Shown: positions 1 through 7,455 of the stretch, one piece after another
Position numbering within the stretch: position 1 is the stretch's first letter
Layout: each line of letters opens with the position of its first letter
From: an uncultured Lachnospiraceae bacterium
GTDB lineage: Bacteria; Bacillota; Clostridia; Lachnospirales; Lachnospiraceae
NCBI GenBank assembly: GCA_910585005.1
Contig: CAJUCN010000001.1
Location: 1-64,000, forward strand
Length of the DNA stretch: 64,000 bases
Direction of reading: 5' to 3'
Position numbers and translations under genes: made by a program
Notes under the pieces: generated by a model
Told to the model about the DNA's origin: nothing
The model's input: only the letters and a program-made list of their open reading frames with translations
Databases searched by the model: none

Positions 1-265
1 GCGTCCGTTCCATTTCCGCGGAAAAGTCTACATGCCCCGGCGTATCCATAAGCGTGATCTGCAGATCCTCATAAGAAAAGACCGCCTGTTTGGAAAAAAT
101 AGTGATCCCTCTTTCTCTTTCCTGTCCGTAAGTATCCAAAAAAGCATCCTTCTTATCTACCCGGCCCAGCCTGCGGATACTGCCGCAGGTGTAAAGAACC
201 GCTTCCGATAAAGTTGTCTTTCCCGCATCCACATGGGCCAGGATCCCCACTGTCAGCTTTTTCAT
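1..265 (-). CDS. TetM/EF-G-like translational GTPase, N-terminal part (runs off the window)
   Basis: Only the first 88 or so codons are present. They begin MKKLTVGILAHVDAGKTT, with a G1 loop AHVDAGKTT, a switch region near RERGITI and a G3 motif DTPGHVDF. This is the pattern of ribosomal protection proteins of the TetM/TetO/OtrA kind and their housekeeping relatives, which remove tetracycline or rescue stalled ribosomes. The start ATG overlaps the stop of the ROK kinase gene by four bases (ATGA), so the two are probably translationally coupled. Whether it confers tetracycline resistance cannot be judged from this piece. Confidence 0.85.
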   Translation of the reverse strand, partial: MKKLTVGILAHVDAGKTTLSEAVLYTCGSIRRLGRVDKKDAFLDTYGQERERGITIFSKQAVFSYEDLQITLMDTPGHVDFSAEMERT

Positions 266-1143
266 CCCTTCTCTCCAGCAAATGCCCTTCTTCCCAGTTC
301 CAAAGCGCCCATGATTCCCTGGTCATCATTTAAACTGGCAGGTACGATATAGTGATCCATATCATTAAGCTCTTCTGTTTTGATATAGTCATTCAGCATT
401 TCCTTCACATAACTGCGTATCATAGGGAAAAGCTGCTGCTGATGCATGATTCCCCCGCCTAGAATAATCATTTCCGGAGAAAGTGTCAGGATATATCCGT
501 ACAATGCCTGTGCAATATAATATGCCTCCAAGTCCCAGACTTCTTCCCGGTCCTTTAATTCAATGGCTTTCTTTCCCCAGCGTTCTTCCACTGCCGGACC
601 CGCTGCCATTCCCTCCAGACACGTTTTATGATAAGGGCATTTCCCCGGATAAGTATCTCCCTCCCGCCTCCGGATCATCACATGGCCAGCCTCCGGATGA
701 AGCATCCCATGAAGGAGTTTTCCTTCCATATAAATACCTGCCCCCACACCTGTTCCAATGGTAACGTAAACCACACAGTCTTTTCCTTTTGCCTGTCCAA
801 AAACCGCTTCTCCTAAAACCGAACCGTTCACGTCCGTATCAAATCCAACCGGACAGCCAAGAGCTTTTTCAAAAGCCCCCACCATATCATAATTTGCCCA
901 CGCCAGTTTAGGAGTACTGGTAATATATCCGTAAGTAGATGATTTGGGATCAGGATCGATCGGTCCAAAACATCCGATTCCCAACGCCTCAACCTTCGCC
1001 TTCTTAAAATAGTCGATCATTGCCGGGACAGTCTCCTGTGGCGTCTTCGTGGGAAACGAAATCTGTTCAAAAATCTTCCCTGTTTCATCCCCCACTGCAC
1101 AGACCATCTTTGTTCCACCTGCTTCTAATGCGCCAAGCCTCAT
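262..1143 (-). CDS. ROK family sugar kinase, fructokinase-like
   Basis: A 293-residue cytosolic sugar kinase of the ROK family. The N-terminal LGALEAGGTK is the ATP phosphate-binding loop. Residues around 125-135 (TIGTGVGAGIY) form the second glycine-rich motif. The stretch HPEAGHVMIRRREG with CPYHKTCLEG is the His/Cys zinc site of ROK proteins, and EG(M/I)AAGPA is the family signature. The length and the zinc motif resemble Bacillus fructokinases (YdhR/GmuE type). There is no N-terminal helix-turn-helix, so this is an enzyme and not a XylR/NagC-type repressor. It follows the histidine phosphatase gene by about 24 bp and overlaps the GTPase start. Its substrate (fructose, mannose or another hexose) is inferred. 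Confidence 0.85.
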   Translation of the reverse strand: MRLGALEAGGTKMVCAVGDETGKIFEQISFPTKTPQETVPAMIDYFKKAKVEALGIGCFGPIDPDPKSSTYGYITSTPKLAWANYDMVGAFEKALGCPVGFDTDVNGSVLGEAVFGQAKGKDCVVYVTIGTGVGAGIYMEGKLLHGMLHPEAGHVMIRRREGDTYPGKCPYHKTCLEGMAAGPAVEERWGKKAIELKDREEVWDLEAYYIAQALYGYILTLSPEMIILGGGIMHQQQLFPMIRSYVKEMLNDYIKTEELNDMDHYIVPASLNDDQGIMGALELGRRAFAGEKG

Positions 1144-1167
1144 TTCCGTTCTCCTTTTCTTTCTGAT

Positions 1168-1749
1168 TTATTTTCCGTATCTTTTCCGAAATACTTCCGG
1201 ATCAATTTCCACAATTCCCACATTTCCAGTCTTGTAGTTCTTCGCCATCTCTTCAAAAGGCGTATCGTTCATATAGGACAGCAGCGTCATAATCACCGCG
1301 CTATGGGCTACCGCCAGCACATTGTCCTCATGCTCCACAAAGATATCAGACAGCGCGGGAAGAAGTCTGTCTAGCAACTGCTGATACGACTCTCCTTCCG
1401 GGGGAACCTGGTAGCGCCTATTCCTGTACCATGCCTGGTATTCTTCCGGGAACTGTTCTCTCACCTGGCTCCATGTGTATCCCTCCCATCTGCCAAGGGA
1501 TATTTCCTCCAGCCCCTCCTTGACAACAGGCGTTACCCGGATCGCCTGCCCGATCACTTCCGCCGTTTCCCTGGCCCGTTTCTGCCGGCTGGTATAAATA
1601 CTTCTGATCTCATACCCTTCCCGCAGCCGTTTGCCTAATTCTCTCGCCTGATCCCTTCCCTTTTCATTCAGCAAAATATCCGTCTGTCCTTGTATTTTGT
1701 TCTGTAAGTTCCAATCTGTCTCACCATGTCTTGTAAGATATAGTTTCAT
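1168..1749 (-). CDS. Histidine phosphatase family protein (phosphoglycerate-mutase-like)
   Basis: A 193-residue member of the histidine phosphatase superfamily. LTRHGETDWN at residues 4-13 holds the phosphoacceptor His. SRQKRARETAE supplies the second arginine, EGLEEISLGRWEG the acid residue, and VAHSAVI near residue 145 the second catalytic His. These proteins are cobalamin-pathway phosphatases, sugar phosphatases or cofactor-dependent mutases, and sequence alone does not separate these roles. It is the first gene of the minus-strand unit with the ROK kinase and the GTPase, which mildly favours a sugar-phosphate role. The upstream region holds an inverted repeat (ATACAT/ATGTAT around 1782-1800). 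Confidence 0.85.
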   Translation of the reverse strand: MKLYLTRHGETDWNLQNKIQGQTDILLNEKGRDQARELGKRLREGYEIRSIYTSRQKRARETAEVIGQAIRVTPVVKEGLEEISLGRWEGYTWSQVREQFPEEYQAWYRNRRYQVPPEGESYQQLLDRLLPALSDIFVEHEDNVLAVAHSAVIMTLLSYMNDTPFEEMAKNYKTGNVGIVEIDPEVFRKRYGK

Positions 1750-1889
1750 TCCTCTCCTTCCACTGCAATACCCTATATTCTACATACATTGCCGTATGTA
1801 TTGCCTTATGACTCCCTGTATCTATCATACCACAAATGAGTGTAAAATTTTAGTAATATTTTTGCACAATATACAAAGGGGATTTCCTG

Positions 1890-1957
1890 GGAAAAAGTGC
1901 TAAAATTCTGCTTTTTCCTGTTTTATACTGACAATTTCCGGAAAAATAGGGTAAACT
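1890..1957 (+). promoter_or_regulatory. Promoter region of the CarD-family gene with dyad symmetry
   Basis: CTGACA at 1928-1933 and TAAACT at 1952-1957, spaced 18 bp, form a plausible vegetative promoter. The spacer contains the palindrome TTTCCGGAAA (1935-1944). A similar palindrome, TTTCC-TG-GGAAA, lies at 1883-1894 and a perfect 8-bp inverted repeat GGAAAAAG/CTTTTTCC at 1890-1918. The two TTTCC...GGAAA sites could be operators; the bound factor is unknown. Confidence 0.5.
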
Positions 1958-1994
1958 ATTAATAGCAGTGCATGTTTTAAAGGAGGGTTGGCTT

Positions 1995-2510
1995 ATGTTT
2001 CAAAAAGGTGATCATGTCATTTATGGCAACAACGGAATCTGCTGTGTGCAGGATATCACTACGCTGAATATCAGCGGCGTTGACCAAAAAAGAAAATATT
2101 ATCTGCTCAAACCAGTCTTTCAGTCTTCCAGTACCGTATATGTCCCTTTGGACGCCGCCGGCAATTCCATTCGCAAAGCGGTCTCCCGCAAAGAGGCGGA
2201 TGAATTGATCCGCTCTATTCCCGTCCTGCCCCCTATCCCTCTTACGGATGAAAAAACGATAGAGCGCACATACAAGGAATATATGCACGAAGGAAGCTGT
2301 GAAGCATGGGTACGCCTGATCAAAACCATCTACCTCCGGAAAGAAGTAAGGCTCAGGAAAGGCTGCCGGATTACCGCTCTGGACAGCAGATATTATAAGC
2401 TTGCCGAAGACTTTTTGTTAGGGGAGCTTTCTATTGCGCTGGATATTTCCAGAGAAGAAGTCCGCAATTACATTGCCAACTCCATAGAAGACCCCCACCA
2501 AGCTACCTGA
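1995..2510 (+). CDS. CarD-family transcriptional regulator
   Basis: A 171-residue protein. Its first 60 residues (FQKGDHVIYGNNGICCVQDI...) match the CarD/CdnL/TRCF RNA-polymerase interaction domain, followed by a helical C-terminal region. CarD proteins bind the beta subunit of RNA polymerase and stabilise open promoter complexes; the Clostridia homologues are mostly uncharacterised. The start at 1995 is chosen because AAAGGAGGG sits just upstream; an in-frame ATG 27 bp earlier lacks such a site. Its 3' end overlaps the convergent membrane protein gene by 8 bp. Confidence 0.85.
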   Translation: MFQKGDHVIYGNNGICCVQDITTLNISGVDQKRKYYLLKPVFQSSSTVYVPLDAAGNSIRKAVSRKEADELIRSIPVLPPIPLTDEKTIERTYKEYMHEGSCEAWVRLIKTIYLRKEVRLRKGCRITALDSRYYKLAEDFLLGELSIALDISREEVRNYIANSIEDPHQAT

Positions 2511-3054
2511 CCTGCTGCGTAATCCCATATCCCACATTGGGATGCATCGCGCACCATGCCGCGTCCGCCGCAAATACCAGCGCCAACGCAGCGCATAATG
2601 CCCTTCTCCATTTGCCGGGAATCCTTTCATATACCCTGTCATACCTAGGCAAGAATAAACACACCAAAAGGACGCCGCCCAGGCCAAAAGCGCTCACCCC
2701 CATCAGGCAGATCCGTCCATTCAAATTTAAAAAATGGCCGCCATAATCCCACCACCTGATTCCCCATTTCCGTTCCAGGAAAAAACTGGTCAGATATTCT
2801 AACGCTCCGCATAAAAGCGCTGATCTGACGAAAACCTGAAAAGGCCTTTGGCGGATGGATCGTAAGAAAAAACACAACAAAAGCCCTCCCACACCATATA
2901 CCGGCAGGTAAGGGCCTTTATAGATCCCTCTGTTGATAAAAAGATGGTCTGTGCAAAAATACAACAATACCTCCCAAAGCCATCCCAGGAAGGAAAGCCC
3001 AAAAAACAACAATGCATAATAATCAAAAGGATAGGTTATTTTTTTCTTTTTCAT
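2503..3054 (-). CDS. CmpB-type putative ABC-transporter permease, multispanning membrane protein
   Basis: About 183 residues with five predicted membrane segments, beginning FDYYALLFFGLSFLGWLWEV. The FLGW(L/F)WEVLLY...RG.YKGP.LPVYG pattern is that of the family annotated as putative ABC transporter permease (CmpB-like), common in Firmicutes; its transport role is unproven. The ATG at 3054 is used; a GTG eight codons earlier is also in frame. Neither has a free ribosome binding site, because a hairpin (3056-3075) covers the region just upstream. It follows the MATE gene and may be cotranscribed with it. Confidence 0.7.
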   Translation of the reverse strand: MKKKKITYPFDYYALLFFGLSFLGWLWEVLLYFCTDHLFINRGIYKGPYLPVYGVGGLLLCFFLRSIRQRPFQVFVRSALLCGALEYLTSFFLERKWGIRWWDYGGHFLNLNGRICLMGVSAFGLGGVLLVCLFLPRYDRVYERIPGKWRRALCAALALVFAADAAWCAMHPNVGYGITQQVR

Positions 3055-3055
3055 A

Positions 3056-3075
3056 AAAACAGGTTTCCCTGTTTT
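3056..3075 (-). terminator. GAAA-capped hairpin between the MATE gene and the membrane protein gene
   Basis: AAAACAGG-GAAA-CCTGTTTT, a perfect 8-bp stem with a GNRA tetraloop, followed by one more T. It lies directly after the MATE stop codon and directly before the next start codon. It could terminate MATE transcripts or sequester the AGGG that would serve as the downstream Shine-Dalgarno sequence. Confidence 0.55.
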
Positions 3076-3082
3076 CACAAAA

Positions 3083-4507
3083 TTATTGCACCGTGCTTTC
3101 CTTTGCCATAAATGTCTTTACTTCTTCTTGTGAGGCTTCCTGTGCACTTTCCGCCGCCTGACGCTTTAAAGCGATCTTTTTCCACTTTCCCTGGAAATAT
3201 CTGGAAGCGTTAAATGATCCGGCAATCATCCAGGTAAGGGCGGTTGCCAGCCACACGCCCCATACGCCTACTGCCGGAATCAATGTAAGGGGTCTTGCAA
3301 GACAAATCCTTCCCAGCATCTCCACAACTCCATTGGCAAAAGCAAACACCGCATCACCTGCCCCATTGAGCAGCCCTCTTGTCACATAGACTGTCCCCAG
3401 GAACAGGTAAAACCAGCTTGTAATCTTAAATGCCTGGGCCCCAAGCGCAATTACCTCTTCTTCTTTGACAAACATCCTCATTACCGCTTCACCGCAAAAC
3501 TGTGCAAGGGGAATCATCATCAGCGAAAAAAGCGCCATGATCATCATACCCTTACGGTATCCCAGACGCACCCTGTCGATCTTTCCGGCGCCAATATTCT
3601 GGCCCGCATAAGTGGACATCGCCATCCCCAACGAATTATAAGGCTGCTGAACCAGTTGTTCGATCCTGCTGGTCGCTGTAAATGCCGCCATGACCACCGA
3701 CCCAAACGTGTTGACAACGCTTTGCAGCGCGATACAGGAAATGGAAATCAATGATGTCTGGAATGCCAGCGGCACGCCCATCCTGGTGCACTGCCAAATG
3801 ATATCAAAATCCGGTTTCATAAGGCTTTTTTCGATTTTAAAGTACGGATTTTTACAAATAGCAAAAATAATGCTCCCCACACCGGAAAGTAACTGCGAAA
3901 TAATGGTTGCAATGCCGGCGCCGGCTACACCCATCCCAAAGGTTTTCACAAATAAAAGATCCAGGATAATGTTTAAAACGCTGGCCACAATCAAAAAATA
4001 CAGAGGCGTTTTGGAATCCCCTACTGCCCGCAGGATCGCAGAGATACAATTGTACATCGCAACGGCCAGCACACCGGCACACATGATCTGCATATACAGC
4101 ACCGCATCGTCCAAAACGTTATCGGGTGTATTTAAAAGTGTCAGCATCGGCCGGGATAACAAAAATCCCAACGTCCCCATAACAGCGCCTACCACAATCA
4201 TAATGTATGCAGCATTGGCAATCGCCTTTTTTACATAATCATGATTGCCCGCGCCAAAGTGCTGGGAAATCACTACCCCTGTGCCGTTCGACATCCCTCC
4301 GCAAAGGGAAAAGAAAAAGAAATTTAAAGAGCCGGTAGCCCCCACTGCCGCCAGCGCATTCGCACCTACCACCTGCCCTACAATCATGGAGTCTACCATA
4401 TTATAGAGCTGCTGAAACACATTCCCTATGATCATGGGAACCATAAAAACAAGCAGCAGCTTGGTGGGGTTGCCCACCGTCATGTCCTTTACATATGATT
4501 TTTTCAT
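3083..4507 (-). CDS. MATE family multidrug/metabolite efflux transporter
   Basis: 474 residues with twelve predicted membrane helices and the MATE pattern: the N-terminal DMTVGNPTKLLLVFMVPM, then LYNMVDSMIVGQ..G..ALAAVGA and the second-half repeat GMAMSTYAGQNIGAG. MATE proteins export cationic compounds or metabolites in exchange for Na+ or H+. A GAGGAG site precedes the start. A second paralogue lies at 19487-20845. The substrate is unknown. Confidence 0.93.
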   Translation of the reverse strand: MKKSYVKDMTVGNPTKLLLVFMVPMIIGNVFQQLYNMVDSMIVGQVVGANALAAVGATGSLNFFFFSLCGGMSNGTGVVISQHFGAGNHDYVKKAIANAAYIMIVVGAVMGTLGFLLSRPMLTLLNTPDNVLDDAVLYMQIMCAGVLAVAMYNCISAILRAVGDSKTPLYFLIVASVLNIILDLLFVKTFGMGVAGAGIATIISQLLSGVGSIIFAICKNPYFKIEKSLMKPDFDIIWQCTRMGVPLAFQTSLISISCIALQSVVNTFGSVVMAAFTATSRIEQLVQQPYNSLGMAMSTYAGQNIGAGKIDRVRLGYRKGMMIMALFSLMMIPLAQFCGEAVMRMFVKEEEVIALGAQAFKITSWFYLFLGTVYVTRGLLNGAGDAVFAFANGVVEMLGRICLARPLTLIPAVGVWGVWLATALTWMIAGSFNASRYFQGKWKKIALKRQAAESAQEASQEEVKTFMAKESTVQ

Positions 4508-4570
4508 AATATTTTCTCCTCAAAAAATATTAATATCTATGTTCTTTATATCATACTGCTATTTGCCGAA

Positions 4571-4599
4571 CTATAATAAACCGCTCTATAAATTGTCAA
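4571..4599 (-). promoter_or_regulatory. Promoter of the MATE gene
   Basis: On the minus strand TTGACA (4594-4599) and TTATAG (4571-4576) are spaced 17 bp, about 64 bp upstream of the MATE start. The surrounding 4508-4707 interval is otherwise without a gene. Confidence 0.6.
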
Positions 4600-4707
4600 A
4601 TCATATCTTCATTCAAGTTTACATAATGGCTCCCCATCCTGTCAGAAACTTGCCATTCCTCCCTTGATCCAGGACTTTTCCGGCTGGGGGCTTATAAAAA
4701 GGCGACC

Positions 4708-5538
4708 CTACATCCGCGCCTCCATCAGGCTGCTGGAGGCATACCGCCTTAAGCCTCTGTAAAATACAGCCACCGATACGGTCCCCAGCAAAAGGGCATA
4801 TCCCAACACGGTAAACAGCATCCCCTTATCAAAACGGATCATCAAATGCACCGGATGATAAACCGCCATTCCCACCGGAATAATAAAGTACAACAAAAAC
4901 CTTGATACTCCTTTAAAAATGCCATCAGGATAGGTTGCAAAGCTGACCATTCCCAGCATCATCTGCCTCCCCAGCATATCCATCCTTACAAACCAAAATG
5001 ACAAACTGCCCATCAGCAGGGCAAAGGCCGTAAAAATAACCGTCCCGGTAATCAGGAACAATGGAAACAGGTATAATCCCCTTCCCTGATGGCCAAAAAT
5101 ACCTATCACCAACAGGCCGTACAGAAAATCGCCAATTGCCGAAATATCTGTGGCGGAAGTCATGATACCGAGGAGCACACTTTTAGGCTGTACCAGATAA
5201 GCATCCAGTTTTCCGCTGATGACCAGCTCCGGCAGGAAAAATACCCTTGCAAACAAAATGTGGGACAATCCATAGGAAGCGGCAGTCATCCCCCAAAGAA
5301 GCATGATTTCCTTCAAGGTATATCCTCCCACCTCTTCTCTTAAGTGAAACAAAATAATCCATTGTACCAGTATCGTTGCATTGTTCAACATCATAAAAAT
5401 AATATTTGTCACAAAAGTGACCTTATTGACCATTTCCCGCATCATGTTATATTTGACAGAAAGCAGACTTACCCTCAATTGGTTTTTCACCGCTGCAAAC
5501 ATAAGATCAGCCCTTGTCCTATCAGCCTCCATTGACAT
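4708..5538 (-). CDS. ABC-2 type permease, second subunit of a three-gene exporter
   Basis: About 276 residues with six membrane segments, of the family that pairs with COG4586-type ATPases (ABC2_membrane_6). The start is set at 5538, where AGGAAACTAT gives a usable ribosome binding site. This overlaps the end of the preceding permease gene by 17 bp, as expected for coupled subunits. The longer reading frame to 5640 would overlap by over 110 bp and is unlikely. It forms a heterodimeric membrane domain with the upstream permease. The substrate is unknown. Confidence 0.82.
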   Translation of the reverse strand: MSMEADRTRADLMFAAVKNQLRVSLLSVKYNMMREMVNKVTFVTNIIFMMLNNATILVQWIILFHLREEVGGYTLKEIMLLWGMTAASYGLSHILFARVFFLPELVISGKLDAYLVQPKSVLLGIMTSATDISAIGDFLYGLLVIGIFGHQGRGLYLFPLFLITGTVIFTAFALLMGSLSFWFVRMDMLGRQMMLGMVSFATYPDGIFKGVSRFLLYFIIPVGMAVYHPVHLMIRFDKGMLFTVLGYALLLGTVSVAVFYRGLRRYASSSLMEARM

Positions 5539-6313
5539 ATAGTTTCCTAACCCCCTTCCTATAAGTATAAAACATGAGTCCACAACCAGCCGCCAGATAT
5601 AGAACCTGTGCCAACAGAATTTCAACGCATTTGGAATCACTAAAGTCTACAATCAGCTTTGCCGGCCCATAGCATACCGTATAGATCGGCGTCAGTTTAA
5701 AGAAAGGCTGTAAAGCCTCCGGAAAAATTTCAATGGGGAAGATTGTTCCCACCACCAGGATCAGCTTATCATACAGCCACCGAAAGGGCGTTGCATCTTC
5801 GATCCAAAAAGACAACAGCCCAATACAGATCAAAAACACTGCATTGACTGTAATTCCAAGAATAACACAAAGTATCATCAACGGCAGACGGCTGATTGGG
5901 AAACCTGGCACTGCCCCCACCATTCCGATACCGGCTGCCGCCGCAAGAAGGGCGTACATGGGCAGCCGGATGCTCCATTCCCCTGTATACTTGGTAAGAA
6001 TATACAACGTGTAATGATATGGTTTATTCATCAGGTATGCAATATTTCCACCCCGGATATCTGTCGTCACACTTCCTGCCACCGAAGCGGAATTTGAGGC
6101 AAACCAGATCATTTCCGTCATCATCACATACCAGATCATCTGCTCCTTCGTATATCCGGCGATCACCTCCCCGGGCATCTGATAAATATAATTCCATAGC
6201 ATGATAAAAATAAAGATAAACACAAAATAGCTGGCAAAGCCCATGACAATATTGGCTGCATACTGTAGATTCTCCATACATACAGACCGGTAGATAACCG
6301 CATACTTTCTCAT
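5522..6313 (-). CDS. ABC-2 type permease, first subunit of a three-gene exporter
   Basis: 263 residues, six membrane helices, with the N-terminal amphipathic segment and a conserved VTTDIRGGNIAYLMNKPY loop typical of this permease family (COG4587/COG3694 type). Its start overlaps the stop of the ATPase gene by four bases. Together with its neighbours it makes a complete exporter: one ATPase plus two permeases. Confidence 0.82.
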   Translation of the reverse strand: MRKYAVIYRSVCMENLQYAANIVMGFASYFVFIFIFIMLWNYIYQMPGEVIAGYTKEQMIWYVMMTEMIWFASNSASVAGSVTTDIRGGNIAYLMNKPYHYTLYILTKYTGEWSIRLPMYALLAAAAGIGMVGAVPGFPISRLPLMILCVILGITVNAVFLICIGLLSFWIEDATPFRWLYDKLILVVGTIFPIEIFPEALQPFFKLTPIYTVCYGPAKLIVDFSDSKCVEILLAQVLYLAAGCGLMFYTYRKGVRKLYVNGG

Positions 6314-7125
6314 AACCCCGCCCTTCCTTCTTCCGATTTGTATATCTCCATAATAATATTTTCCAATGGTATGCCGGCAAGATCCGCATTTCTCAAATGC
6401 TCCATAGGCTCATCCAGCACGATCTTCCCTGCATTTACTATAACGACCCGCTTACAAAGCTTCTCAATATCCCCCACATCATGGCTGGTCAAAAAAATGG
6501 TGGTGTGCATTTCCTCGTTCATCTGCCTGATTAACGACCGGATCGTTTCTTTGACCACCGGATCCAGCCCTATCGTAGGCTCATCTAAAAACAACACCCT
6601 GGGCTTATGGATCAGAGATGCCACAATCTCACACCGGATGCGCTGTCCCAGAGAGAGATTTCTAACGGGAGTATTGATAAACGCCCCCAGTTCAAAGCAA
6701 TCAGCCAATTCCAGGATACGTTTCCGGGCTTCTCGATCCGGAATATCGTAAATCGCGCTAAAAAACTGAAAATTATCGTAGGGCGTTAGGTGTGTCCAAA
6801 GCTGTTCCTTCTGCCCGAACACTGTCCCAATGTGGTAAGCAAGCTGCTTTCTTTTCTTCACCGGATCGATCCCCAGCACCTCCACTTTGCCGCCATCCGG
6901 ATAAAGGATCCCTGTAAGCATTTTGATCGTTGTACTTTTTCCTGCCCCATTAGGCCCGATAAAAGCAAGGATCTCTCCTTCTTCCACAGTAAACGAGACC
7001 CCGTCAACCGCCTTGATCTCTTCCGTCTGGGGATGCAGGATTGCCCGGATGCTGCCCCTCATCCCCTTTTCCTTACGCTTTACCCGAAAGGATTTTGATA
7101 AATTTTCTGCTTTGATCGCCTGCAT
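6310..7125 (-). CDS. ABC transporter ATP-binding protein of a three-gene exporter (COG4586 type)
   Basis: 271 residues with Walker A GPNGAGKST at about 54-62, a Q-loop in GTVFGQKEQLW, the signature LSLGQR and Walker B VLFLDEPTIGLDP. The GQKEQLWTHLTPYDNF stretch after the Q-loop is characteristic of the COG4586 subfamily, whose members always travel with two ABC-2 permeases, as here. It is the first gene of the unit and has a GGAGG ribosome binding site. The family is largely uncharacterised; export of a drug, dye or peptide is the usual guess. Confidence 0.9.
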   Translation of the reverse strand: MQAIKAENLSKSFRVKRKEKGMRGSIRAILHPQTEEIKAVDGVSFTVEEGEILAFIGPNGAGKSTTIKMLTGILYPDGGKVEVLGIDPVKKRKQLAYHIGTVFGQKEQLWTHLTPYDNFQFFSAIYDIPDREARKRILELADCFELGAFINTPVRNLSLGQRIRCEIVASLIHKPRVLFLDEPTIGLDPVVKETIRSLIRQMNEEMHTTIFLTSHDVGDIEKLCKRVVIVNAGKIVLDEPMEHLRNADLAGIPLENIIMEIYKSEEGRAGL

Positions 7126-7182
7126 AACTCTTTCCTCCTCATTCTTTCTCCTTCTATAGGCCTATGGCTTCACTTATACGCG

Positions 7183-7230
7183 AAAAAACCGCCTGCCACA
7201 TACACTTTTGTGTACATACCATGCGGTTTT
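7183..7230 (-). terminator. Strong hairpin terminator downstream of the small hydrophobic ORF
   Basis: On the minus strand AAAACCGC...GCGGTTTTTT closes a long hairpin with an inner TACAC/GTGTA stem. T-runs flank it on both strands, so it can end transcription from either side. It lies between the 25-codon ORF and the ABC exporter operon. Confidence 0.7.
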
Positions 7231-7254
7231 CTTATCAGTTCTCCCGATTACCGC

Positions 7255-7300
7255 ATAGCCAAATAAGACTTTCCGTCTTACGGCCATGCGCTTTGGCTAT
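7255..7300 (-). ncRNA. Structured 3' region of the small-ORF transcript
   Basis: Nested inverted repeats: ATAGCCAAA (7255-7263) pairs with TTTGGCTAT (7292-7300), and inside it TAAGAC (7264-7269) pairs with GTCTTA (7275-7280). It lies directly after the stop of the 25-codon ORF. Such long structured 3' tails are typical of type I toxin mRNAs. I could not identify a convincing antisense promoter. Confidence 0.5.
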
Positions 7301-7307
7301 CCGCCTC

Positions 7308-7385
7308 TCAGGCTATGACCGTAATATGAAAAATCTGCACCATCCAAGTAATCACAGAAACTAACATTGTAATAATATCAAACAT
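7308..7385 (-). CDS. 25-residue hydrophobic peptide, candidate type I toxin
   Basis: A 25-codon ORF beginning MFDIITMLV and continuing SVITWMVQIF, so almost entirely hydrophobic, enough for one membrane span, and ending VIA. GGAGA lies 7 bases upstream of the ATG. A near-consensus promoter precedes it by about 30 bases, and two hairpins follow it. The size, hydrophobicity and strong solitary promoter resemble TxpA/BsrG/Fst-like membrane toxins. I do not recognise the exact family, and no antisense RNA has been demonstrated, so the toxin call is an inference from architecture. Confidence 0.6.
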   Translation of the reverse strand: MFDIITMLVSVITWMVQIFHITVIA

Positions 7386-7414
7386 CTTCTTGTCTCCAAT
7401 TTGAATTTTCAGAT

Positions 7415-7443
7415 AATATATCACAGCCATCAATCAATGTCAA
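7415..7443 (-). promoter_or_regulatory. Near-consensus promoter of the small hydrophobic ORF
   Basis: On the minus strand TTGACA (7438-7443) and TATATT (7415-7420) are separated by exactly 17 bp. Transcription would start near 7408 and give a leader of about 23 bases carrying GGAGA before the ATG at 7385. The promoter sits right after the carB stop codon, so the small ORF has its own transcription unit. Confidence 0.75.
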
Positions 7444-7455
7444 GCTTTTATTATT

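Noticed and set aside
3690..4238. 182-codon ORF opposite the first MATE gene
   Set aside because: It lies entirely antisense to a clear MATE coding sequence, has no ribosome binding site and no recognisable domain; it is a frame shadow.
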